Positions 11,555 to 19,791 of a stretch of 19,818 bases of DNA are shown here, piece by piece (the first letter of the stretch is position 1; each line of letters opens with the position of its first letter). The position numbers and the translations under genes were made by a program. Location: the NCBI GenBank assembly GCA_031254685.1, contig JAIRTZ010000081.1:1-19818 (forward strand), in the 5' to 3' direction. This DNA comes from Methanomassiliicoccaceae archaeon. GTDB lineage: Archaea > Thermoplasmatota > Thermoplasmata > Methanomassiliicoccales > Methanomethylophilaceae. The notes beneath the pieces were generated by a model. It made no database searches. It worked only from the letters and a program-made list of their open reading frames with translations, and was not told the DNA's origin.

Positions 11555-14371
11555 ATGGTAAAGAAACCGTTGATAAAGATGCCGAGCATCGACATCATGA
11601 AGATGCCGCGCATCCAGAAAGAGATGCTTGCTTGTCTACAGTGCGGCTATTGTATCGAAGGGTGCGAGGCGCATGCGCAGACCCCGTGGGAGTCCGTGAC
11701 CCCCAGGGGGAAGATATACTATCTGACGCAGCTCGACAAGAAGAACGCAATGGACAAGCTCCTTAACAGGAACGTTACGGTGAGCGAGGACTTTGTCGAT
11801 GCCATTTACAAATGTACCGGATGCGGGACCTGCGAGGTCGTCTGCCACGCCGGTCTCGAACTGGTGTCCTTCTGGGAACGCGTGAGGGCATGGCTGGTCG
11901 ATTACGGCGTCGGTCCGCTGCCGGCGCACAAGAAGCTTGCGGAGCGCATAAGCGAAGGACGGAATCCGTACGGCGAGTCCCCGGAGAAGAGGGATGCGTG
12001 GTGGCCCGCGAACGTCAAACGCGAGCCGATCCCGGACGTTGTCATGTTCGCGGGATGCACCGGGTCGTACAGGATGCAGTACATCCCGAAAGCGGGCGTG
12101 GAGGTCCTCGACAGGGCCGGTGTGAAACAGAACTGCCTCGGAGCGGACGAATACTGCTGCACATCCCCCGCGTTAAGGACGGGCGTACTGACAAAAACGA
12201 AGGAGGCGGCGGAGACCGTCGTCAACAAGGCCGACGCGATAGGCGCCAAAGATATGGTCATGACGTGCTCCGGATGTTTCAAGACGGTATCATCGGACTT
12301 CGGCAACCATTACTCGAAGACCGGCCAGAATGTCTATCATTTTACGCAGTACGTCGATAATCTGCTGACAAAGAGAAAACTTACGATAAACCACCCGCTG
12401 AACGCGAAGGTCGCGTACCATGACCCGTGCCACCTCGGGAGGCACTCCGGGGTGTTCGACGAACCGCGGAACATCCTGAAGAAGATCAAGGGCGTGCAGC
12501 TCGTGGAGATGGAGAGGACCAAGATGAACTCCCGCTGCTGCGGCGCGGGAGGCGGGTACAAGAGCGCGTTCAACGATTTCGCGGTGAACGTCGCCGTGGA
12601 ACGCATACGCGACGCGGAGGCCGTCGGCGCGGAGATACTCGCCACCGCCTGTCCTTTCTGCGTGCTCAATCTTGCCCAGGGAGCAAAGAAGATCGGCTCC
12701 AAAGTGAAAGTGATGGACATCTCCGAGATACTTCTGAAAGTTACGGAGCCGCCCGCATCTGCACCGGCGCCTGCGCCTGCCCCGGCACCTCCGAAGGCCG
12801 AGCCTGCCCCGGCACCGGCGCCTGCGGCACCTGCACCTCCGAAAACGGAACCTGTGCCGGCGCCTGCGGTGCCGAAAGCGGAACCCGCCTCAAATGAGGC
12901 TCAAAAAAAAGAACACCTGAGCAAACCTGAGCCGGAACCCGTTAAAGCAGTGGTCGCGGAACCCGTTAAAGCAGTGGTCCCGATGCCCATGCCGACGGTC
13001 GACCCGATCAAAAAGATCGAGCCGATACCGGTCGAGGAGGACTCGTACGATGACGTCTTCGGCGAGGAAAAGGAAGATGACCCCGCTGAGCTGAAACTGA
13101 GACGAAGGTTATGGAGAGGCGGCTACCGTTACAGGAAATCATACGGGAAGGAAAAGGCAACGATCGCTTTCATCAGAGCGCGCGTCGCCGTCTTCGTCGG
13201 CCCGGAGGCAAGGGACAAGGAGACCGACGACAGATTGAAGAAGGAAGGCTGGACCGTCATACGATTCAAAGAATCGAATATCACGGACGCCAAAAAGGAA
13301 TCTGCGAAGGTCATCGACGCGATCGAGAATAATTTGAACGCGATGATGAACGACGATGACCCGAAAGGCCGCGTGAGACCGGACGCGGACCTCTTCGCCG
13401 ACGAATCGGATGATGACCCGGCGGAACTGAAATTAAGAAGGAACCTCTGGAGGAACGATTATCGGTACCGCCGCAAATACGGCAGGGAGAAGATCACCGT
13501 CGCGTTCCGCAAAGCGAAGGTGGGCGCGTTCGTTTCCGCCGACGTTTACAAGAGAAAGAGCGACGATCAGCTTGTGAAACGCGGGTGGACGATAATGCGC
13601 TTCAAAGAATCGGATATCACGGACGCCAAGAAGGAGTCCGTGAAGGTGATGATCGCCGTCGACAGGAATCTCGAACTTCTCTCCAAAGGTACGATCCCCG
13701 AGGGCGCGAACCTCACCGGTTCCGACGTACCGGACCCTTCGGAGGAAGAGAACACTCCCGAGCACAGGCTCAGGATGACGTTATGGAAAACGAATCGTTA
13801 CAGAAGGAACTTCGGTAAAGAGAATATTCCGATCGCGTATCCGGGACCGAAGGTCGCCGTCTTCGTTGCCGATGACGCAGCTCCCATGCCCGTTGACGGG
13901 AAGTTGGAAAAGGACGGCTGGACGGTGCTGCGGTTCAAAGGGGCGAATATAACCGACGGTGCGAAGGAATCCGAGAAAGTGATCGCGGCGATCGGAAAGA
14001 GCAAGGATGCCGCTGCACCCGCGGCATCGGATAAGGATGACGATCTGTCGTATCTCGAGGAGGCGGACACGCCCGCGCTCAGGATCCGCAAGGCGGTATG
14101 GGCAAAACGTCTGAGATACAGAAGGGATTACGGACGCGCCAAGATCGATCTTGCGTTCGTCAAGTGGAAGGTCGCCGTGTTCGTGGACGCCGACGGTAAG
14201 CTCAGGACATCCGACGACGCACTCGTGAACAAAGGATGGATAGTGCTTCGGTTCAAAGAATCGGCGGTGACCGACGGGAAGACGGAGGCGGAGAAGATAT
14301 CCGCGGCCATAAAGGACAATAAGAGGATCCTGAGCAGACCGAAAAAGAAAGCGCCCGCAAAGAAGGCGTGA
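11555..14371 (+). CDS. hdrD: HdrD-like heterodisulfide reductase fused to four degenerate Vsr/DUF559-like repeats
   Basis: HdrD reduces the CoM-S-S-CoB heterodisulfide that ends methanogenesis. Residues 1-395 are a complete HdrD: two [4Fe-4S] motifs (C27, C30, C33, C37; C87, C90, C93, C97) and two CCG domains (C168, C201-C202, C238, C241; C292, C328-C329, C366, C369) for the non-cubane clusters of the active site. Ordinary HdrD ends near residue 400-410. Here an Ala/Pro/Glu linker (396-497) leads into four repeats of about 85 residues (509-593, 621-705, 734-814, 839-920) and a Lys/Ala-rich end. No HdrE neighbour is visible. AGAGGT lies 7 nt before the ATG; possible TATA boxes are at 11465-11473 and near 11513. 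The tail's function is unknown. Confidence 0.92.
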   Translation: MVKKPLIKMPSIDIMKMPRIQKEMLACLQCGYCIEGCEAHAQTPWESVTPRGKIYYLTQLDKKNAMDKLLNRNVTVSEDFVDAIYKCTGCGTCEVVCHAGLELVSFWERVRAWLVDYGVGPLPAHKKLAERISEGRNPYGESPEKRDAWWPANVKREPIPDVVMFAGCTGSYRMQYIPKAGVEVLDRAGVKQNCLGADEYCCTSPALRTGVLTKTKEAAETVVNKADAIGAKDMVMTCSGCFKTVSSDFGNHYSKTGQNVYHFTQYVDNLLTKRKLTINHPLNAKVAYHDPCHLGRHSGVFDEPRNILKKIKGVQLVEMERTKMNSRCCGAGGGYKSAFNDFAVNVAVERIRDAEAVGAEILATACPFCVLNLAQGAKKIGSKVKVMDISEILLKVTEPPASAPAPAPAPAPPKAEPAPAPAPAAPAPPKTEPVPAPAVPKAEPASNEAQKKEHLSKPEPEPVKAVVAEPVKAVVPMPMPTVDPIKKIEPIPVEEDSYDDVFGEEKEDDPAELKLRRRLWRGGYRYRKSYGKEKATIAFIRARVAVFVGPEARDKETDDRLKKEGWTVIRFKESNITDAKKESAKVIDAIENNLNAMMNDDDPKGRVRPDADLFADESDDDPAELKLRRNLWRNDYRYRRKYGREKITVAFRKAKVGAFVSADVYKRKSDDQLVKRGWTIMRFKESDITDAKKESVKVMIAVDRNLELLSKGTIPEGANLTGSDVPDPSEEENTPEHRLRMTLWKTNRYRRNFGKENIPIAYPGPKVAVFVADDAAPMPVDGKLEKDGWTVLRFKGANITDGAKESEKVIAAIGKSKDAAAPAASDKDDDLSYLEEADTPALRIRKAVWAKRLRYRRDYGRAKIDLAFVKWKVAVFVDADGKLRTSDDALVNKGWIVLRFKESAVTDGKTEAEKISAAIKDNKRILSRPKKKAPAKKA
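12933..12980 (+). repeat. Two tandem 24-bp units in the hdrD linker
   Basis: Two adjacent 24-bp units (12933-12956 and 12957-12980) differ only at the last base and encode EPVKAVVA then EPVKAVVP. Together with the Ala-Pro runs before them (12755-12870), they show that the linker grew by slippage or unequal exchange. Confidence 0.85.
13079..14314 (+). repeat. Four tandem protein-domain repeats (Vsr/DUF559-like) in hdrD
   Basis: Each unit reads: acidic lead, then Leu-Arg-x-x-Leu-Trp, then YRYR or RYRR, then a Tyr/Phe-Gly and charged stretch, a short strand ending AF or AY, a VAVFV-like strand, a D-x-x-L helix, GWTVLRFKES-like strand, and an ITDAKKES-like helix. The order LRxxLW-RYR-strand-strand-GWxVLRF matches the PD-(D/E)XK fold of Vsr and DUF559 nucleases. 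The catalytic Asp position is T536, T648, P759 and D865 in the four units, and the Vsr zinc and His residues are absent, so cleavage activity is unlikely. Confidence 0.7.
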
Positions 14372-14450
14372 GCGTCCTCCGGACCTTTTCATCGAAATCC
14401 TCAGCGGACGCTCCGTTATCGTAATATATTGATAGTTTGTCACGAGTCCT

Positions 14451-17189
14451 GTGTCATTCGACCTGCTTAACGCTAAAGTGACCGATGTTCTGAAGGGCAT
14501 GAACATCTTTGCGCCGACCGATCCGCAGACCGCCGTCATACCGATGATACTCGAAGGTAAGAACGTCCTTCTGGTCGCGCCCACCGGGATCGGGAAGACC
14601 GAGGCCGTTATGTTACCGATATTCGACATGCTCCTGAGGACACCGAGGAAGGGGATACGATGTGTTTACGTAACTCCGCTGCGCGCGCTGAACCGCGATA
14701 TGCTGCGCAGGATGGAGGATTTCGGGAACGCGCTTGACCTTAAGGTTGCCGTGAGGCACGGCGACACGACCGATTACGAACGCATGAAGCAATCGCGCGA
14801 TCCCCCGGACATCCTGATAACCACTCCCGAAACGCTGCAGGTGCTGTTCACGGGAAAACGATTGCGCGAGCATCTCACGGGCGTGAAATGGCTGGTGGTC
14901 GACGAGATACACGAGCTCGCGACGGTGGAGCGCGGGGCGCAGCTGAGCGTCGCGATGGAACGCCTTACGGAACTGGCCGGCGAGTACCAGCGCATAGGTT
15001 CATCCGCGACCGTCGGGAATGTTGACGAGGTCGCGGATTTCCTTTCCGGCGCGGGCCGTGACGTAACGGTGTCGAAGCATGATACGAAACGGGACCTCGA
15101 ACTGAACGTCGAGTGCCCCGCATCGGTCGACGATCCTGTGCTTCAGGATAAACTGCAGAGCGATCCGAACGTGCTTGCGGTGATGAGGCTCGCCAAGGAA
15201 CATATCGATAACGGACGGTCAACGTTATTCTTCGTGAATACGCGCGAGACCGCCGAGTGGCTGGCCGCGAGATATCATCTTTATGATGAGAATTTTTCAA
15301 TAGACGTGCACCACGGCTCCCTTTCCAAAGAGAATCGGATGGAGATGGAGGACCGTTTCAAACGGGGTGAACTGAAGGCGTTGATATGCACCTCGTCGTT
15401 GGAATTGGGGATAGACGTCGGGTCGATCGATCTCGTGATCCAATACAATTCTCCGAGGCAGGTGTCGAGGATGATACAGCGCGCGGGACGCGCCGGGCAC
15501 CGCATCGGCGAGACCATACGTGCAAAGATAATAGCAACGTCCGCTGACGAATTATTGGAGAGCGCGGTCATCGGGCGCAGGGCCGGCGCCAAGGAGATGG
15601 AGGACAAGGCCGGAAGACCGATGCCGTTCACCGTGCTTGCCAATCAGCTCATTGCGATGACGATGTCGTCGCGCATCACGCGCGACGACGCGTTCTCTCT
15701 GATAAAGCGGTCGCACTCGTTCCGCGGCCTTGAGCGCAAAGACATGGACGCGGTGCTCGAACAGCTGATGTCGATAAAACTGATATTCGAGGATGTAGCG
15801 GGATTCAGACGCTCGAAGAGGGGGATGGACTACTTTTACGATAATATTTCAATGATACCGGACGAGCGCACGTATCTGATACGCGATATCGGCACGAGAG
15901 GCATCATCGGAACGCTCGATGAAAGTTTTGTGGCGACGTTCGCGGAACCGTACGCGATGTTCATAGCAAAGGGAAGGACATGGCGGATAGTCGAGATGTA
16001 CGAGGACGAGATATTGGTGGAAGGGAGCAAGGAGATAGGTTCCGTCCCGTCGTGGGTCGGCAGCGACATCCCCGTTCCGTACGAGGTCGCCATGGAGGTG
16101 GGCCGCCTGAGGCGTATCGGGAACATTGACGATTACGAATGCGACGGCCTCGCGAAGAAGCGCATACGCGACTATATCGGGAAGCAGAAGGAGAAGTTCG
16201 ACGTTCCCTCGGACATCCTCGTCACGGTGGAGGTCGGCGAAAGGCTGGCCATAATCAACTCATGCTTCGGTACGCGTGTGAACGAGACGTTAAGCAAAGT
16301 ATATTCGGCGCTCCTTTCCGCAAGGCTCGGCGAAAGCGTAGGGATTTCCACCGACCCGTACAGAATGATGATCGAGCTTCCGCGGAATGTCGGCAAGGAC
16401 ATTCTGCTGAACGCGCTCACGTCGATACGCCCGGGCACCGTGGAAGCGCTTACGAAAATGACGCTTGCCAACTCCACTTACCTGAAATGGAGATTCGTCT
16501 ACGTGGCGAAGAAGTTCGGGATAATAGAGAAGAACGCGGACCACCGGTACATCAACTTCGCGCGATTGTTCGAAACGTACAGGGACTCGCCGATATACGA
16601 CGACGCGGTACGCAAGGTATTGTGGGAGGACCTGGACGTCGATAACGCGGAGAAAGCGATAGCTGCGATATCCGACGGTACGATCAAGGTGAAGGTCACC
16701 GGGATAACGCCCATCGGGATGGAAGGCGTCAACGGAACGAAAGAGCTGATGCAGCCGCTCCGCGCGGACCATTCGATACTCATGGCGATGAAACAGAGGC
16801 TTGAGGATGAGATAATGTACGCATCGTGCATCCGGTGCCAAAGCCAGAGGAGAGTGCGCGCGGGCGACTCTCCGAAGAGATTCAAATGCGAGAAGTGCGG
16901 CGGCAACATGATCGCCGTCCTGAAAGAGTATGAAAGGGATAACATTCGATTGTTCGCTAAGAAGGACCCGGACGCAGGCGAAAAGAAGGAAATGGCGCGG
17001 ATAACGAAGAACGCCAACCTCGTCAATGAGAACGGCGGCAAGGCTGTCACGATACTCGCGGGCCGCGGCATCGGTCCCGATTCGGCGTCGCGGATACTCA
17101 ATCGTATGCACATCGACGAGGATGACCTCCTGCGGGACATTCTGTCATCCGAGGTCCTTTACGCAAAGAACAAACGGTTCTGGGATTGA
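14451..17189 (+). CDS. lhr: Lhr-family superfamily 2 ATP-dependent helicase
   Basis: DNA/RNA-unwinding ATPase of the COG1201 group, implicated in repair and RNA processing. The 912-residue protein has Walker A PTGIGKT (44-50), TPLRAL, DEIH (151-154), SSAT (184-187), a helicase C domain with FFVNTRETAEWLA and TSSLELGID, and motif VI QRAGRAGHR. The Lhr-type winged-helix and C-terminal region follows, then a zinc ribbon (C793, C796, C813, C816) and a C-terminal segment LAGRGIGPDSASRILNRM that resembles a helix-hairpin element. Start is GTG at 14451, with gtaatatatt centred 26 bp upstream (leaderless). It follows hdrD in the same direction after an 80-bp gap but has its own promoter. Confidence 0.93.
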   Translation: MSFDLLNAKVTDVLKGMNIFAPTDPQTAVIPMILEGKNVLLVAPTGIGKTEAVMLPIFDMLLRTPRKGIRCVYVTPLRALNRDMLRRMEDFGNALDLKVAVRHGDTTDYERMKQSRDPPDILITTPETLQVLFTGKRLREHLTGVKWLVVDEIHELATVERGAQLSVAMERLTELAGEYQRIGSSATVGNVDEVADFLSGAGRDVTVSKHDTKRDLELNVECPASVDDPVLQDKLQSDPNVLAVMRLAKEHIDNGRSTLFFVNTRETAEWLAARYHLYDENFSIDVHHGSLSKENRMEMEDRFKRGELKALICTSSLELGIDVGSIDLVIQYNSPRQVSRMIQRAGRAGHRIGETIRAKIIATSADELLESAVIGRRAGAKEMEDKAGRPMPFTVLANQLIAMTMSSRITRDDAFSLIKRSHSFRGLERKDMDAVLEQLMSIKLIFEDVAGFRRSKRGMDYFYDNISMIPDERTYLIRDIGTRGIIGTLDESFVATFAEPYAMFIAKGRTWRIVEMYEDEILVEGSKEIGSVPSWVGSDIPVPYEVAMEVGRLRRIGNIDDYECDGLAKKRIRDYIGKQKEKFDVPSDILVTVEVGERLAIINSCFGTRVNETLSKVYSALLSARLGESVGISTDPYRMMIELPRNVGKDILLNALTSIRPGTVEALTKMTLANSTYLKWRFVYVAKKFGIIEKNADHRYINFARLFETYRDSPIYDDAVRKVLWEDLDVDNAEKAIAAISDGTIKVKVTGITPIGMEGVNGTKELMQPLRADHSILMAMKQRLEDEIMYASCIRCQSQRRVRAGDSPKRFKCEKCGGNMIAVLKEYERDNIRLFAKKDPDAGEKKEMARITKNANLVNENGGKAVTILAGRGIGPDSASRILNRMHIDEDDLLRDILSSEVLYAKNKRFWD

Positions 17190-17336
17190 CCGGGGTTCGC
17201 CGAACGGCGTGGGGCGGTGGCGTTCGCGCCGCGGGCGCGATGAGCCTCCGGAAATATGGAATTCTTACATACTGCCGCGAAGTTATATTACAAGTAATGC
17301 CCGGGTTAATAATCATACGTATGCGATTGGTAATCT

Positions 17337-18251
17337 ATGAAAAATAGAGACGGACCGTTGTGCATTGCACAGAAGAATGAAGCCGCTGAAAAAATTGGCT
17401 ATGCACCCAGCCTGCCGGATGCCAACAGCGAGATAATACTGTATCAACCGGATGAATCGCTTGAATTGAGCGTTGTGCTGGAGAATGAGACCGTCTGGTT
17501 GTCAGCTGACCAGATCGCGGCATTGTTTGACAGAGATAAATCCGTCGTGCTGAAGCACACAAAGAATGTCTTCTCGGAGGGAGAGCTCCAAAGGAATTCA
17601 ACTGTGGCAAATTTTGCCATAGTTCGAAATGAGGGCGGTCGTGCGGTGGAGCGCAATATAGAATATTTCAACCTTGATGTCATCATATCCGTCGGATACC
17701 GTGTCAAATCGAAACGCGGCACTCAATTCCGTCAATGGGCAAATAAAATATTGAGAGATTATTTATTGAAAGGTCATGCCATCAACCAACGGTTCGAGCA
17801 CATAGAGCATAAGATCAGGGAACACGATAAGAAGATCGATTTCTTTGTCAGGACGTCTTTGCCTCCAGTCCAGGGCATATTCTTCGAGGGCCAGATATTC
17901 GATGCGCACGCATTCGTTTCAGACCTTATACGGTCCGCAAAAAGATCTGTCGTTCTGATAGACAATTATATTGACGGAACGGTTCTGACGTTGTTATCGA
18001 AAAGATCGCCGAACGTCGTTGCAGACATCCATACCAGGAACATTACCAAACAAATGCATTTAGATCTGAAGAAACACAATGAACAATACGATCCTATAAC
18101 GGTGCATGAGACCGATCGCTTCCACGATCGTTTTCTGATAGTCGACGAGACGGTTTATCACATCGGCGCATCATTCAAAGATCTTGGGAAAAAATTGTTC
18201 GCGTTCTCCGAAATGGAGATCAAAAAAGACACGATCCTGAAAGACCGCTGA
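17337..18251 (+). CDS. RhuM-type protein with C-terminal PLD-like domain
   Basis: The 304-residue protein has an N-terminal RhuM-type domain (about 32-150): IILYQPDESLELSVVLENETVWLSADQIAALFDRD, the helix RDKSVVLKHTKNVFSEGEL, and YFNLDVIISVGYRVKSKRGTQFRQWANKILRDYLLKG. A coiled-coil-like helix (150-170) follows. The C-terminal part (178-300) looks like one phospholipase-D-type half: RSVVLIDNYIDGTVLTLL and HDRFLIVD (H263, R265, D270), an HKD motif with Arg in place of Lys, then IGASFKDLGKK. RhuM-like proteins occur in islands and are poorly understood. The base composition is more AT-rich than its neighbours and it stands alone, so it was probably acquired. A nuclease or defence role is inference. 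Confidence 0.85.
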   Translation: MKNRDGPLCIAQKNEAAEKIGYAPSLPDANSEIILYQPDESLELSVVLENETVWLSADQIAALFDRDKSVVLKHTKNVFSEGELQRNSTVANFAIVRNEGGRAVERNIEYFNLDVIISVGYRVKSKRGTQFRQWANKILRDYLLKGHAINQRFEHIEHKIREHDKKIDFFVRTSLPPVQGIFFEGQIFDAHAFVSDLIRSAKRSVVLIDNYIDGTVLTLLSKRSPNVVADIHTRNITKQMHLDLKKHNEQYDPITVHETDRFHDRFLIVDETVYHIGASFKDLGKKLFAFSEMEIKKDTILKDR

Positions 18252-18262
18252 GCGAACCCGTA

Positions 18263-18883
18263 TCAGACAACTTTGTTCCTGAGCTCTCCGACGCCGTTTA
18301 TCTTTGCGACGACGATGTCTCCTTTCACCAGCGGACCTATCCCCTCCGGCGTCCCGGTGGCCATTATGTCGCCCTTCTCGATGGTCATGAATCGCGACAC
18401 ATATGCGATCAGTTCCTCCGGCCTGAACAGCATCAGCGACGTGTTGCCCCTTTGTTTTACGACGCCGTTCACCGATAACTCGAGATCCAGATTGTGTATA
18501 TCTTTCACGGAACCGATCGGCACCGGATCGGACATCGGGCCGAAGGTGTCCATGCCCTTTGCGATGCACCACGGGTTGCCGACCGATCTCGCCTGCGTCT
18601 GCATATCCCTCGCGGTGACGTCGTTGAACACAGCGATATGCGAGACGTACGATAACGCTTCGCTCTTGGGGATGTTCTTCCCCTTCTTACCGAATATCAG
18701 CGCCAGTTCCACCTCGTGGTGTATCGCTCCCGTCCCGTCGACGGTGACGATGTCGGCACCGTTGCCGGCGAGGCACGACGGCGGCTTGAAGAACACTATC
18801 GGTTCCTTCGGAAATGCCGCGTTCGTCTCCGCGAGATGCGATCTGTAATTCCATCCTATGCATATTATCTTGGTAGGTCTCAT
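18263..18883 (-). CDS. Fumarylacetoacetate-hydrolase (FAH) family protein
   Basis: Metal-dependent enzyme of the FAH superfamily, whose members hydrolyse or decarboxylate acylpyruvates and related 2-oxo acids. The 206-residue product is the single-domain form: IICIGWNYRSHLAE at the start, EPIVFFKPPSCLAG, metal ligands in HHEVELALIFGKKG (E57, E59), FNDVTARDMQ with D88 or D93 as further ligands, and KGMDTFGPMSDP and ATGTPEGIGPL in the active-site region. Acylpyruvase or oxaloacetate decarboxylase activity is possible; the substrate cannot be read off. Its ATG overlaps the RlmE stop as ATGA, so the two are co-translated. This pairing with an rRNA methylase gives no obvious metabolic hint. Confidence 0.92.
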   Translation of the reverse strand: MRPTKIICIGWNYRSHLAETNAAFPKEPIVFFKPPSCLAGNGADIVTVDGTGAIHHEVELALIFGKKGKNIPKSEALSYVSHIAVFNDVTARDMQTQARSVGNPWCIAKGMDTFGPMSDPVPIGSVKDIHNLDLELSVNGVVKQRGNTSLMLFRPEELIAYVSRFMTIEKGDIMATGTPEGIGPLVKGDIVVAKINGVGELRNKVV

Positions 18884-19554
18884 TTCAATTCCCCCTTCAC
18901 CGTGAACTCCTTCTTCTTCTCTTCCGCGTCCTCGCTCCTGAGCTTCTTCGGTCTGTGGCCCTTGAATCCCATCGCCACGAGATACACTTCCGATGATGTC
19001 GACCGCGTCGCATCCGGCGAATGTATCTTCACGTCGCGGAACCTTTTGTCCATCTCCTCCTTCAGCTGAGGGAACAGGTCGCCCATGAAAACTTTCATTA
19101 TCATTTTTCCGTTCTTCTTCAGGATGTGGTCCGCAACGTCTATCGCATACGTGCATAAATGAACGGAGCGCGCATGGTCCGTCGAGTAATGGCCGCCGAC
19201 GTTCGGCGCCATATCCGACAGAACGATATCCGCCTTCCCTCCGAACTTCTCGTATAACGCATCCATTGTCTCCTTCACCGTGATATCGCCGCGTATCGTC
19301 ATAACGCCGTCTATCGGCCTTATCGGGCGAAGGTCGACGCCTATCACCTTTCCGTCGCCGACGCGTTCCTTCGCGACCTGCAGCCATCCGCCCGGAGATG
19401 CGCCGAGGTCGACCACTGAATCGCCTTCGGTGAATATGCCGAACCGGTCATCCATCTGTATAAGTTTGAACGATGCGCGTGACCTGTAGTCCAATTTCTT
19501 CGCCAGCCTGTAGTACTTCTCCTGCTTATGTTCCGAAAGCCAGCGTCCTGTCAT
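18880..19554 (-). CDS. rlmE: 23S rRNA 2'-O-ribose methyltransferase RlmE (FtsJ)
   Basis: S-adenosylmethionine-dependent methylase of the FtsJ family, which modifies the A-loop U2552-equivalent of 23S rRNA. The 224-residue product shows YYRLAKKLDYRSRASFKL, SAM motif VVDLGASPGGW, and the catalytic tetrad K30 (in SFKL), D114 (LSDMAPN), K154 (MIMKVF) and E189 (SSEVYLV). A lysine/glutamate-rich tail (about 200-224) follows the fold. I chose ATG at 19554 over the ATG four codons upstream (19566): the family N-terminus begins there and an AT-rich TATA-like element is centred about 26 bp upstream, giving a leaderless start. It is the first gene of an operon with the FAH-family gene. Confidence 0.93.
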   Translation of the reverse strand: MTGRWLSEHKQEKYYRLAKKLDYRSRASFKLIQMDDRFGIFTEGDSVVDLGASPGGWLQVAKERVGDGKVIGVDLRPIRPIDGVMTIRGDITVKETMDALYEKFGGKADIVLSDMAPNVGGHYSTDHARSVHLCTYAIDVADHILKKNGKMIMKVFMGDLFPQLKEEMDKRFRDVKIHSPDATRSTSSEVYLVAMGFKGHRPKKLRSEDAEEKKKEFTVKGELK

Positions 19555-19755
19555 CGCTCGTATCATCCGCTGTTATGCATTTAATGTCTTCGTATTTCCC
19601 AACTGTATTCCGATATTTCAAACGCCCACAATTTGTGACTGTTTCATTTTCATCTGCCGCCGGCAGCTTCTGATCTCAGATGGTTAGTATTACTATCCAA
19701 CTCACTTCATACCTCTTTCGGTCAGTATAAGCACTCCGGACAGGGGCTCCGAAAG

Positions 19756-19764
19756 GATATAAAC
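19756..19764 (+). promoter_or_regulatory. TATA box before the gene at the window end
   Basis: The segment gatataaac is centred about 32 bp before the ATG at 19792, leaving a leader of about 6 nt. The rest of the gap 19567-19755 contains no gene or RNA that I can support. Confidence 0.55.
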
Positions 19765-19791
19765 CCGCAGACGATACGTGAAACTGATAAT

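Noticed and set aside
11902..12720. Open frames on the minus strand inside hdrD
   Set aside because: They are opposite the CCG domains, whose conservation explains the open frames.
16290..17140. Long minus-strand open frames inside the helicase gene
   Set aside because: High GC at codon position 3 keeps antisense frames open; they show no recognisable domain and no promoter.
17190..17336. GC-rich hairpins between lhr and the RhuM gene as RNA gene or att site
   Set aside because: Only short 4-5 bp stems appear, and I see no tRNA fragment or direct repeat bracketing the RhuM gene.
19654..19666. CTGCCG/CGGCAG inverted repeat upstream of purM as a riboswitch
   Set aside because: It is a single short stem upstream of the TATA box, so it would not be in the transcript.
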